Positions 33,326 through 39,765 of a stretch of DNA of 64,000 bases are shown piece by piece (the first letter of the stretch is position 1; each line of letters starts with the position of its first letter). A program made the position numbers and the translations under genes. The stretch lies in NCBI RefSeq assembly GCF_001544455.2, contig NZ_FCOC02000001.1:372001-436000 (forward strand). The letters are read 5' to 3'. The stretch comes from Caballeronia sordidicola. Its GTDB lineage: Bacteria; Pseudomonadota; Gammaproteobacteria; Burkholderiales; Burkholderiaceae. The notes under the pieces were generated by a model, which saw nothing but the letters and a program-made list of their open reading frames with translations, was not told the DNA's origin and ran no database searches.

Positions 33326-33402
33326 CAGTTGCTCCGGGGATTAACTCAATTGGCTCTTTCAGGCGACACAGCCGCGCCGGTTCTTCAGGCATGCGGCAAC
33401 CG

Positions 33403-33930
33403 TCAGCCAGCCAGGTTGAAAACGGAATTCGGTCCTTTCGGCGCCACGCGCGCAGGCTCTACTCCAGCGGTGTCGGCACGGCGATCGCGCAATACCGCCG
33501 GCGATCCATCGCGTGCGCGCTGCTGGTCGACAAGATCTTTCAGCGATACCGAGTCGAGATACTCGACCATCTTCTGATTGAGCGTGGACCAGAGCTCGTG
33601 GGTCATGCAGTGGCCGTCATGCTGCTTCGTGCCTTCGCATGCGCCCTTCCCGCCACACTGCGTGGCGTCGATAGGCTCGTCCACAGCAATGATGATGTCC
33701 GCCACCGTCACGTTCTCGGCACGGCGCGCGAGATTGTATCCGCCACCCGGACCCCGCACCGACTCCACAATTTCGTGGCGGCGCAGCTTGCCGAACAACT
33801 GCTCGAGATAGGAAAGCGAGATGTGCTGGCGCTGGCTGATTCCGGCCAACGTCACCGGGCCCTGCTCCTGGCGCAATGCCAGGTCGATCATCGCCGTGAC
33901 GGCGAAACGGCCTTTCGTGGTGAGTCTCAT
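33403..33930 (-). CDS. iscR: Fe-S cluster-sensing regulator IscR
   Basis: Rrf2-family regulator of 175 residues. The N-terminal winged HTH reads MRLTTKGRFAVTAMIDLA. The cluster ligands are Cys92, Cys98 and Cys108 with His111 (QCGGKGACEG...GHCMTHELW); relative to E. coli the loop between the second and third cysteines is four residues longer. With a cluster bound, IscR represses the isc operon; apo-IscR regulates type 2 sites. Two type-1-like sites lie in its own promoter. Confidence 0.97.
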   Translation of the reverse strand: MRLTTKGRFAVTAMIDLALRQEQGPVTLAGISQRQHISLSYLEQLFGKLRRHEIVESVRGPGGGYNLARRAENVTVADIIIAVDEPIDATQCGGKGACEGTKQHDGHCMTHELWSTLNQKMVEYLDSVSLKDLVDQQRARDGSPAVLRDRRADTAGVEPARVAPKGPNSVFNLAG

Positions 33931-33959
33931 AGTTTGTAAGCTACCGGGGGCGACTGCTA

Positions 33960-33984
33960 ATACTCGATGATTTTGCTCAAGTAT
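33960..33984 (-). promoter_or_regulatory. IscR type-1-like binding site, proximal
   Basis: On the minus strand it fits the E. coli type 1 consensus ATASYYGACTRWWWYAGTCRRSTAT at 21 of 25 positions by hand count, including ATACTTGA at one end and CGAGTAT at the other. It spans the -10 side of the promoter. Confidence 0.75.
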
Positions 33985-34007
33985 AAATAACCTACGGATT
34001 TAGTCAA
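33980..34007 (-). promoter_or_regulatory. Sigma-70 promoter of the isc operon
   Basis: -35 TTGACT (34002-34007) and -10 TATACT (33980-33985) on the minus strand, 16-base spacer. Both IscR-like boxes overlap it, which fits repression by holo-IscR. Confidence 0.75.
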
Positions 34008-34011
34008 GTAT
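33987..34011 (-). promoter_or_regulatory. IscR type-1-like binding site, distal
   Basis: On the minus strand it matches the type 1 consensus at 22 of 25 positions by hand count (ATACTTGACT... with ...GGTTAT at the far end). Its centre lies 27 bases from the proximal box. It covers the -35 element. Confidence 0.8.
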
Positions 34012-34083
34012 CTCAGGCTGTTTTTATTAGGAAATTACTGAGATGTTTGCCCGACAAAATCTGCATGCGGCTCGCGCGCGGCT

Positions 34084-34566
34084 TCAAGCCACCAGTTGCG
34101 TCCGAAGCGCCTTGAGCAATCCTTCGCAAGCGTCTTCGCACTGATCGAGAACGCGCTCGAAGCCTTCGTCGCCGCCGAAATACGGATCTACGACAACGCG
34201 ACTGTCGTCACGGGTGGCGAATTCCATGAGCAGGCGAATCTTGTCGCGGTGCTCAGGCGGACACGCTTTCGCGAGTGCAGCGGCGTTCGCGTCGTCCATT
34301 GCGATCAGCAGGTCGAATCGCGCAAAGTCTTCCTCGCAAATCTGCCTGCCGCGCAGGACCGACAAGTCGTAACCACGCGCTTTGGCCGCACGCTGGGCGC
34401 GTTCGTCCGGAGGCTGACCAACATGCCAGTTGCCCGTACCGGCTGAATCAACGACGACACGGTCGGAAAGCTTCGCCTTCCCTACCTGATGCAGCATCAC
34501 CGCTTCAGCGCTGGGCGAACGGCAAATGTTGCCAAGGCACACAAAGCAGATGGCGATAGTGTTCAT
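34084..34566 (-). CDS. Low-molecular-weight protein tyrosine phosphatase
   Basis: A 160-residue LMW-PTP. The active-site P-loop is VCLGNICRSPSAEAV near the N-terminus, and the general-acid Asp is in VVDPYFGGDEGFE. Such enzymes dephosphorylate tyrosine kinases or regulate polysaccharide export, but no kinase gene is nearby. It sits just upstream of iscR, a common Burkholderiaceae position; iscR has its own promoter between them. Confidence 0.94.
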   Translation of the reverse strand: MNTIAICFVCLGNICRSPSAEAVMLHQVGKAKLSDRVVVDSAGTGNWHVGQPPDERAQRAAKARGYDLSVLRGRQICEEDFARFDLLIAMDDANAAALAKACPPEHRDKIRLLMEFATRDDSRVVVDPYFGGDEGFERVLDQCEDACEGLLKALRTQLVA

Positions 34567-34717
34567 CGGATTCCGGGCAACATTGGCGTCGGGCGTCGAT
34601 AGGCTTCAACAGAAGCATCGATCCAGCTTCGCTACCTTCCCGCATGTTGCCAGGCAAGCGTACGCGAACAGTCCCGAATTATACAAAGGACCACGCTTTC
34701 ACGCCCAAACCATGCAT

Positions 34718-34942
34718 TCAGAACGTTTGTGAAACTGTGCCTGCTGACGAGTTCGCCGGGACCGCACCATCTGGCTCGACCAAGCCTAAAGAAATAGCAC
34801 GCGCAAATTCGGCGCTGACGGTCGCAGCGCTTTGAGAATGCGTCGCAGTCCGGGCCACCGGATGAACTGCATGGCAATAACTTGCAAGCACGAGCGGCAC
34901 AAGCATGGCGACGGGCCAATAGGTCGATATTGTCTTTTTCAT
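34718..34942 (-). CDS. Possible small secreted protein
   Basis: 74-residue candidate with an N-terminal signal peptide (MKKTISTYWPVAMLVPLVLASYCHA) and a short mature part rich in Ala, Ser and Thr. A GAAAGGG ribosome site stands at good spacing from the ATG at 34940-34942. No similarity is recognised. Support is the signal and ribosome site only, so it could still be spurious. Confidence 0.45.
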   Translation of the reverse strand: MKKTISTYWPVAMLVPLVLASYCHAVHPVARTATHSQSAATVSAEFARAISLGLVEPDGAVPANSSAGTVSQTF

Positions 34943-35226
34943 TTCTAACCCTTTCTTGTATCCCATGGGCTGACGGGCCCACTGCAGGATGCTTGAATTT
35001 TAAGGGTTAGTCCTGATCCGATAAAGGCGCTGGAACACAAAGCATTGTTGCAGTTGTGTCAACAGCGCATGCCGGATCGGCGTTGAGTTTCCATGTAACC
35101 CGCGCCGTCAATAGATTTCAGCTCGCGCGCGCCCGTTACCGAAGAGATAAAACTTTACAAACTTCTTGCGACATCCTGCCTTCAATGCTGTCAGATACGG
35201 TAATCAATCACCGTTTGTAATCCACC
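34943..35226. other. Intergenic region, nothing recognised
   Basis: About 280 bases that separate the small secreted candidate from the divergent lipoprotein gene and should contain their promoters. I see no reliable motif. Confidence 0.5.
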
Positions 35227-35727
35227 ATGAAACTCGTAGCTGCAGGCCTGGTCCTTGTTTCGTCCGCACTCGTTGCGGGCTGTGCCGTTTATCCCGACGG
35301 CACGCCTGCCTACGCGACCGGAGGTTATTCTTCCTATCCAGCGTATCCGGGCGGATACGATCCCGGCTACTACGGCGCTCCGGTCGTGCAATCGGGCGTG
35401 GTCATCGGCGGCGGATATTACGGTGGTCCCGGCCCGCGATACTGGGATGACGGTCCCGGATATCGCCGTCCACCGCCGGGTGGATGGGGCGACCGTGGCG
35501 GTGATCGTGGCAATTACCGTGGCGGCGACAGAGGAGACCACGGCGGCCGCGGCGGCCAGCAAGCCGGTGGCGGTGGTCCGCAAGGCGGCCGGCCGCCTCA
35601 GGCTGGCCAGCCGGTGGCGTCGCCGCCACCGCAACAACAGCAGGCGCGTACGCCTTACGTCGGCCGCTCGAACTGGAATAAGCCGTCGCCGGTTCAGGGA
35701 CCGCAAGGCTCGGAACGAAACCACTAA
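35227..35727 (+). CDS. Gly/Pro/Tyr-rich predicted lipoprotein
   Basis: 166-residue hypothetical protein. The signal peptide ends in the lipobox ALVAGC, so Cys19 should be lipidated. The body is low-complexity: Tyr/Gly/Pro repeats such as YPAYPGGYDPGYYG, then a Gly/Arg/Asp region (GGDRGNYRGGDRG), then a Gln/Pro tail. Surface exposure and disorder are inferred from composition. A hairpin (35749-35784) follows. Confidence 0.75.
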   Translation: MKLVAAGLVLVSSALVAGCAVYPDGTPAYATGGYSSYPAYPGGYDPGYYGAPVVQSGVVIGGGYYGGPGPRYWDDGPGYRRPPPGGWGDRGGDRGNYRGGDRGDHGGRGGQQAGGGGPQGGRPPQAGQPVASPPPQQQQARTPYVGRSNWNKPSPVQGPQGSERNH

Positions 35728-35748
35728 CACCTATCGCATTTTTCTCAG

Positions 35749-35784
35749 CAAGCCGTCCCCGATCATCTGGTCCGGGACGGCTTG
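35749..35784 (+). terminator. Probable terminator after the Gly-rich lipoprotein gene
   Basis: 11-bp stem (35749-35759 with 35774-35784) around a 14-base loop. The tail is only weakly T-rich, so efficiency is uncertain. Confidence 0.6.
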
Positions 35785-35909
35785 TTCCATGTAGCGCCGT
35801 ATCCGTTCCAAAAAACGCGACCACGGACGATGCCGCCCGTCTTTCGCACTTTTCACAATACGAGATACAATCACATTTCCGCTGTTTGACGTATCAACTG
35901 ATTTTTTCC

Positions 35910-36707
35910 ATGAGCGATACGAACCCGGAATCCAGAACGTCCATACAGGTGATCGAGCGCATGATGCGCCTGCTCGACGCGCTTGCCGCGCACACCGACC
36001 CCGTCAGCCTCAAGGAACTCTCGCAGAGCACGTCGCTGCACCCCTCGACTGCGCACCGTATCCTGAACGACATGGTGACCTGTCGTCTTGTCGACCGCTC
36101 CGACCCGGGCACGTACCGGCTCGGCATGCGTCTGCTGGAACTCGGCAATCTGGTCAAGGCGCGTTTATCGGTTCGTGAAGCCGCCATGCCGCCCATGCGC
36201 GAACTGCATCGCGAAACCGGACAGACGGTAAACCTGTCGGTGCGCCAAGGCGACGAGATCGTCTATATAGAGCGCGCTTATTCGGAGCGCTCGGGCATGC
36301 AGGTCGTGCGCGCCATTGGCGGACGGGCGCCTTTGCATCTGACATCGGTGGGAAAACTCTTTCTCGCCGCCGACGAATCTGCGCGAGTGCGCGCGTACGC
36401 CACGCGCACAGGTCTTTCCGGCCACACCCAGAACAGCATTACGGATCTCGCCAAGCTCGAACGGGAATTGTCGTTCGTGCGCAGTCAGGCGTGCGCGCGG
36501 GATAACGAGGAACTGGAACTCGGCGTGCGCTGCATCGCAGCCGGCATTTATGACGATACGGGGCGGCTGGTGGCGGGTTTATCGCTATCGGCACCGGCAG
36601 ACCGGCTGCAGGATTCCTGGCTGAGCCAACTGAGCGGCACCGCGCTCGAGATTTCGCGTTCGCTGGGTTATCGGCCGGAACCGGGCGCCGACTCTCAGCA
36701 GCGTTAG
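35910..36707 (+). CDS. IclR-family transcriptional regulator
   Basis: 265-residue IclR regulator. The N-terminal winged HTH is at about 12-75 (SLKELSQSTSLHPSTAHRIL), and the C-terminal effector domain includes GQTVNLSVRQGDEIVYIER and GVRCIAAGIYDDTGRLVAGLSLSAP. No adjacent metabolic operon suggests its target. The ATG at 35910 is chosen because the HTH pattern begins there; the frame is open to 35886. A terminator follows at 36737-36772. Confidence 0.9.
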   Translation: MSDTNPESRTSIQVIERMMRLLDALAAHTDPVSLKELSQSTSLHPSTAHRILNDMVTCRLVDRSDPGTYRLGMRLLELGNLVKARLSVREAAMPPMRELHRETGQTVNLSVRQGDEIVYIERAYSERSGMQVVRAIGGRAPLHLTSVGKLFLAADESARVRAYATRTGLSGHTQNSITDLAKLERELSFVRSQACARDNEELELGVRCIAAGIYDDTGRLVAGLSLSAPADRLQDSWLSQLSGTALEISRSLGYRPEPGADSQQR

Positions 36708-36736
36708 ACGCCTGCTATCTTGAATTCGCCAAAGTA

Positions 36737-36772
36737 AAAACCCGGTTCTATCCTTCGATAAAACCGGGTTTT
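36737..36772. terminator. Terminator between IclR gene and pbpG
   Basis: 11-bp perfect stem (36737-36747 with 36762-36772), 14-base loop, A-rich left and T-rich right. It can serve both convergent genes. Confidence 0.85.
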
Positions 36773-36795
36773 ACATTTGCGGATTCACGTGCCGC

Positions 36796-38001
36796 TCAGG
36801 TGCCCCCGCCGCCCACATCCGCACTCGTGATATGCGGTTCGCCAGCAGTTTCAAGGAAACCACGCAGACGGCCGGCATCGGCGAAACGTGAATACTTGCC
36901 CGACGAATCCAGCAGAATAATGACGACCGGACGGCCATGGATGGTCGTTTGCATCACAAGGCATTCGCCCGCTTCGTTGATGAAGCCCGTTTTCTGCAAG
37001 CCAATGTCCCAATTCGGATTGCGGATCAGCGCATTCGTGCTGTTGTAGGCCAGATTGCGTTTGCCGGTAAATACGTCGTAGCTGCGGTCGGTCGAGAACT
37101 TGCGGATCAACGGATACTGATAGGCAGCATTGACCATCTTTACGAGATCACGCGCGCTCGACACGTTCAGGCTCGTCAATCCCGTCGAGTTTTCGAAGTG
37201 CGTGTCGGTCATGCCGAGCATCTTCGCCTTTGCATTCATGGCGGCAATAAAGCCAGGCCGGCCATTCGGGTAATAACGCGACAACGCCGCAGCGGCGCGA
37301 TTCTCGGACGCCATCAACGCAATATGCAACATGTCTTCGCGGCTCAATTCGGAGCCAACGGCCAGACGTGAACCGGTGTACTTCTCGTAGTCGCGGTCTT
37401 CGTCCGTGACGCTGATTTCCTCGGTCAGCGGCGCTTTCGAATCCAGCACGACCATGGCGGTCATCAGCTTCGTGATCGACGCAATGGGCACAACGGCGCG
37501 CGAGTTTTTATCGAACAGGGTTTCCGACGTATTCTGGTCTACCACGTAGGCGACGCTCGAACGCAACGCAAGGCTATCCGGCGTTTCGTGCAATCCGAAC
37601 GCCTGCCCGACAGTCGGCGGACGCGGCTGATACGCCACCGAACGCACAGCAGCGCGGCGGCCGTGAGCGTCCATCCGATAACTCACCCGATGCCGGCGCG
37701 CACCGCGTGCAACGGGCGCCGCCTCGTCATCAGCCGCGGCCGCAACGACGGCAGCTTTCGCGGCCTTCGCACCCTTCGGCGCGCGCGCAGCAACCTTTAA
37801 CGGCTTGGCGGGTTTCGCTTGCGGTGCGGTAACCGGTTTTGCGGCTTTCTTGGAAGACTTGGAAGTGGAGGTCTTGGCGAGAGCGTCGACCGGTGCGGCC
37901 GCGAAAGACGTCGCGAGCGCCACCGATACGGCAACCGACAGCGCGGTGCGGACTGCAACGCCGTGGATCACCCTGAGCGACGAAAACATTTCGGTTTTCA
38001 T
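36796..38001 (-). CDS. pbpG: D-alanyl-D-alanine endopeptidase/carboxypeptidase, PBP7 type
   Basis: 401-residue S11-family penicillin-binding protein. An N-terminal signal peptide precedes a Lys/Ala-rich linker to about residue 100. The catalytic motifs are SxxK in PIASITKLMTAMV, SxN in ALMASENRAAAALS and KTG in LQKTGFINEAG. It trims or cleaves peptide cross-links in the periplasm. I used the ATG at 37999-38001, supported by an AAAAGAA ribosome site; the frame is open to 38076. Confidence 0.92.
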   Translation of the reverse strand: MKTEMFSSLRVIHGVAVRTALSVAVSVALATSFAAAPVDALAKTSTSKSSKKAAKPVTAPQAKPAKPLKVAARAPKGAKAAKAAVVAAAADDEAAPVARGARRHRVSYRMDAHGRRAAVRSVAYQPRPPTVGQAFGLHETPDSLALRSSVAYVVDQNTSETLFDKNSRAVVPIASITKLMTAMVVLDSKAPLTEEISVTDEDRDYEKYTGSRLAVGSELSREDMLHIALMASENRAAAALSRYYPNGRPGFIAAMNAKAKMLGMTDTHFENSTGLTSLNVSSARDLVKMVNAAYQYPLIRKFSTDRSYDVFTGKRNLAYNSTNALIRNPNWDIGLQKTGFINEAGECLVMQTTIHGRPVVIILLDSSGKYSRFADAGRLRGFLETAGEPHITSADVGGGGT

Positions 38002-38138
38002 TAGTGTTCTTTTCTGGACCGGCGAGAGAGTGTCGCCAGTGTAGTAAAGCTTCGAAAAATTAGCAATATTAAGCACTTATAGGCAGTACTTAAACCGGAT
38101 TGTAAGAGACGGGTCGAAAGGGCAATACCGTTTCAGGT

Positions 38139-38394
38139 CTAAGCGTAAAAAAACATGACAATCAGCACAATCGATGCGATCGCCATAAGCAATTGCCAAG
38201 CCATGACTATCAGCGGGCTAACGGCAATAGTTGGTGAAACTTGAGACACTTTTTGAGGCAGCCCGAAAGGGGTCCACAAAAACATGGCGTCCACGTTGAA
38301 AGCGAATAATTTCGTAAAAGGCGAGTGCGACGACAGAAGTGAAGCTTTTGGATATGACGTACCACAGCTCAACCGGCAATTCGACCGTACTCAT
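38139..38394 (-). pseudogene. Small two-TM membrane protein gene, probably frameshifted
   Basis: Two frames meet here. From the ATG at 38392-38394 one frame gives MSTVELPVELWYVISKSFTS with a membrane-like segment and stops at 38218; the next frame continues QVSPTIAVSPLIVMAWQLL and a second strongly hydrophobic segment to 38139. Removing one A from an AAAAA run after GCCTC would join them into one protein of about 85 residues. It could be a decayed gene, a programmed slip or a sequencing error. No family is recognised. Confidence 0.35.
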
Positions 38395-38830
38395 CCCATT
38401 TTGTTCATACAAAATTTCACGATATCCAGCCGATCCGGGATGTTAACGTTTGTTTAACATTTTTGGTGTACTGCGTTTCAAACCTTTTCAAATACCGGTG
38501 TTAACCGGTAAGCGCGGCGTGCTCCACCACTCTCCGACCTCGCCGCGACCGAGTGGTCGGGATGATGCAGACGATGTCACAGCCATTCGCCATGACGACG
38601 CGACAGCCAAGCGCGCCGCGCGCATTGGCGCGGCGTTCGCGCGCAAATGGAAGCACGAACAGTTACCGCGACAACCCTTCACTGAAATGAAATTCCAGTT
38701 TTTTGAGACGCAATCCTAGCATCTGAATCGCAAGTGCACCCCGCCCCAATCTGGTGCAGGCGATAATGAAATATAGTTCCATATCTGGCCGGGAGCTCAC
38801 GTAAGCCTTTGTTTAATAAGATTTCATCTG

Positions 38831-38844
38831 ATGTTGCGACGCAC
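38831..38844 (+). promoter_or_regulatory. Phasin operator-like repeat, upstream copy
   Basis: 14-base element ATGTTGCGACGCAC, repeated exactly at 38890-38903. It lies just upstream of the -35 of the phasin promoter. The TGCG-A-CGCA core is itself palindromic. Confidence 0.6.
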
Positions 38845-38854
38845 AAAAAGATAC

Positions 38855-38882
38855 TTGACAACTTTAGGAATATGCCTAAAAT
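38855..38882 (+). promoter_or_regulatory. Sigma-70 promoter of the phasin gene
   Basis: -35 TTGACA (38855-38860), 16-base spacer, -10 TAAAAT (38877-38882). Transcription should start near 38889-38890. Confidence 0.75.
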
Positions 38883-38889
38883 GGGTTCC

Positions 38890-38903
38890 ATGTTGCGACG
38901 CAC
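38890..38903 (+). promoter_or_regulatory. Phasin operator-like repeat, downstream copy
   Basis: Second exact copy of ATGTTGCGACGCAC, placed at the expected transcription start. A bound repressor here would block initiation. Confidence 0.6.
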
Positions 38904-38995
38904 CAATAGCCGTTCGCCTCATAAGGTTGCCCGGTCTCGGGCACCACAAAACCCACGACCCGCGTTGATGATGGGTCGACCTTCAGGAGCGTGAT

Positions 38996-39571
38996 ATGAC
39001 CCTTTTGACCCCGGAACAATTCGCCGCCGCCAACAAAGCCCAATTCGACACGCTGTTCGGTCTGACGAACAAGGCGTTCGAAGGCATGGAAAAGCTGCTT
39101 GAGCTGAATTTGCAAGTCGTGAAGTCGACGCTGGCCGAGAGCCAGGAAAACACGCAACGCGTGTTGTCGGTGAAAGATGCGCAAGAACTGCTCGCACTGC
39201 AAGCCAGCCTGGCTCAGCCGGTCGCGGAGAAGGCCCTGTCGTATGGCCGTCATCTGTACGAAATCGCATCGTCCACGCAAGCTGAATTTGCGCGCGTTGC
39301 CGAAGCCCAATATGAAGACCAAAACCGCAAGGTTCAGGCACTTGTCGACAACGTCGCCAAGAACGCACCCGCAGGTTCGGAAACGGCTGTCGCCGTGATG
39401 AAGTCGGCTATCACCGCCGCCAACACCACGTACGAAACGATTCACAAGGCAAGCAAGCAAGCCGTTGAAATCGCCGAAAGCAACTTCAACGCAGCCGCTA
39501 CGGCCGCCACGAAGGCTGCATCGCAAGCAACAGCTCAAGCTTCGCGCGCTGCTGTAAAGAAGACCGTTTAA
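38996..39571 (+). CDS. phaP: Phasin, polyhydroxyalkanoate granule protein
   Basis: 191-residue Phasin_2-type protein that coats PHA storage granules. Family features are LTPEQFAAANKAQFDTLFGL at the N-terminus, a long helical middle and an Ala-rich tail (AATAATKAASQATAQASRAA). AGGAG stands eight bases before the ATG at 38996. The PHA synthase genes are not in this window. Two repeats flanking its promoter suggest PhaR-type control. Confidence 0.94.
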   Translation: MTLLTPEQFAAANKAQFDTLFGLTNKAFEGMEKLLELNLQVVKSTLAESQENTQRVLSVKDAQELLALQASLAQPVAEKALSYGRHLYEIASSTQAEFARVAEAQYEDQNRKVQALVDNVAKNAPAGSETAVAVMKSAITAANTTYETIHKASKQAVEIAESNFNAAATAATKAASQATAQASRAAVKKTV

Positions 39572-39636
39572 ACCTGTCTTTCAAGCATTCACGCATGGAA
39601 AATCCGGTGTGAATAAATGAATCTGGCGTAGAAGTC

Positions 39637-39672
39637 AAAAGCCGCTCCAGCTCGTGTTGGAGCGGCTTTTTT
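39637..39672 (+). terminator. Intrinsic terminator after phaP
   Basis: 13-bp perfect stem (39637-39649 with 39658-39670), eight-base loop, six-T run. Confidence 0.93.
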
Positions 39673-39712
39673 ACGTGCCGTCGCCTCTGCAAGCGCGGCC
39701 TGGGAAAACAAA

Positions 39713-39744
39713 AAGCGGAGCATTCTTCACAGAATGCTCCGCTT
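39713..39744 (-). terminator. Intrinsic terminator after lpdA
   Basis: 14-bp perfect stem (39713-39726 with 39731-39744) with a four-base loop. On the minus strand it is followed by TTTTGTTTT, so it ends the pyruvate dehydrogenase transcript. Confidence 0.9.
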
Positions 39745-39765
39745 CTATTGTTCAACCGCCAGCGT

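Larger units (their letters stand above)
38395..38995. other. Intergenic region with the phasin promoter
   Basis: About 600 bases with no convincing gene. An open frame at 38450-38719 has no ribosome site or similarity. The right part holds the sigma-70 promoter of the phasin gene and two copies of ATGTTGCGACGCAC. Confidence 0.6.

Noticed and set aside
38450-38719. Open frame of 89 codons before phaP
   Set aside because: No ribosome site, no similarity, Arg/Lys/Ala-rich composition typical of chance frames.
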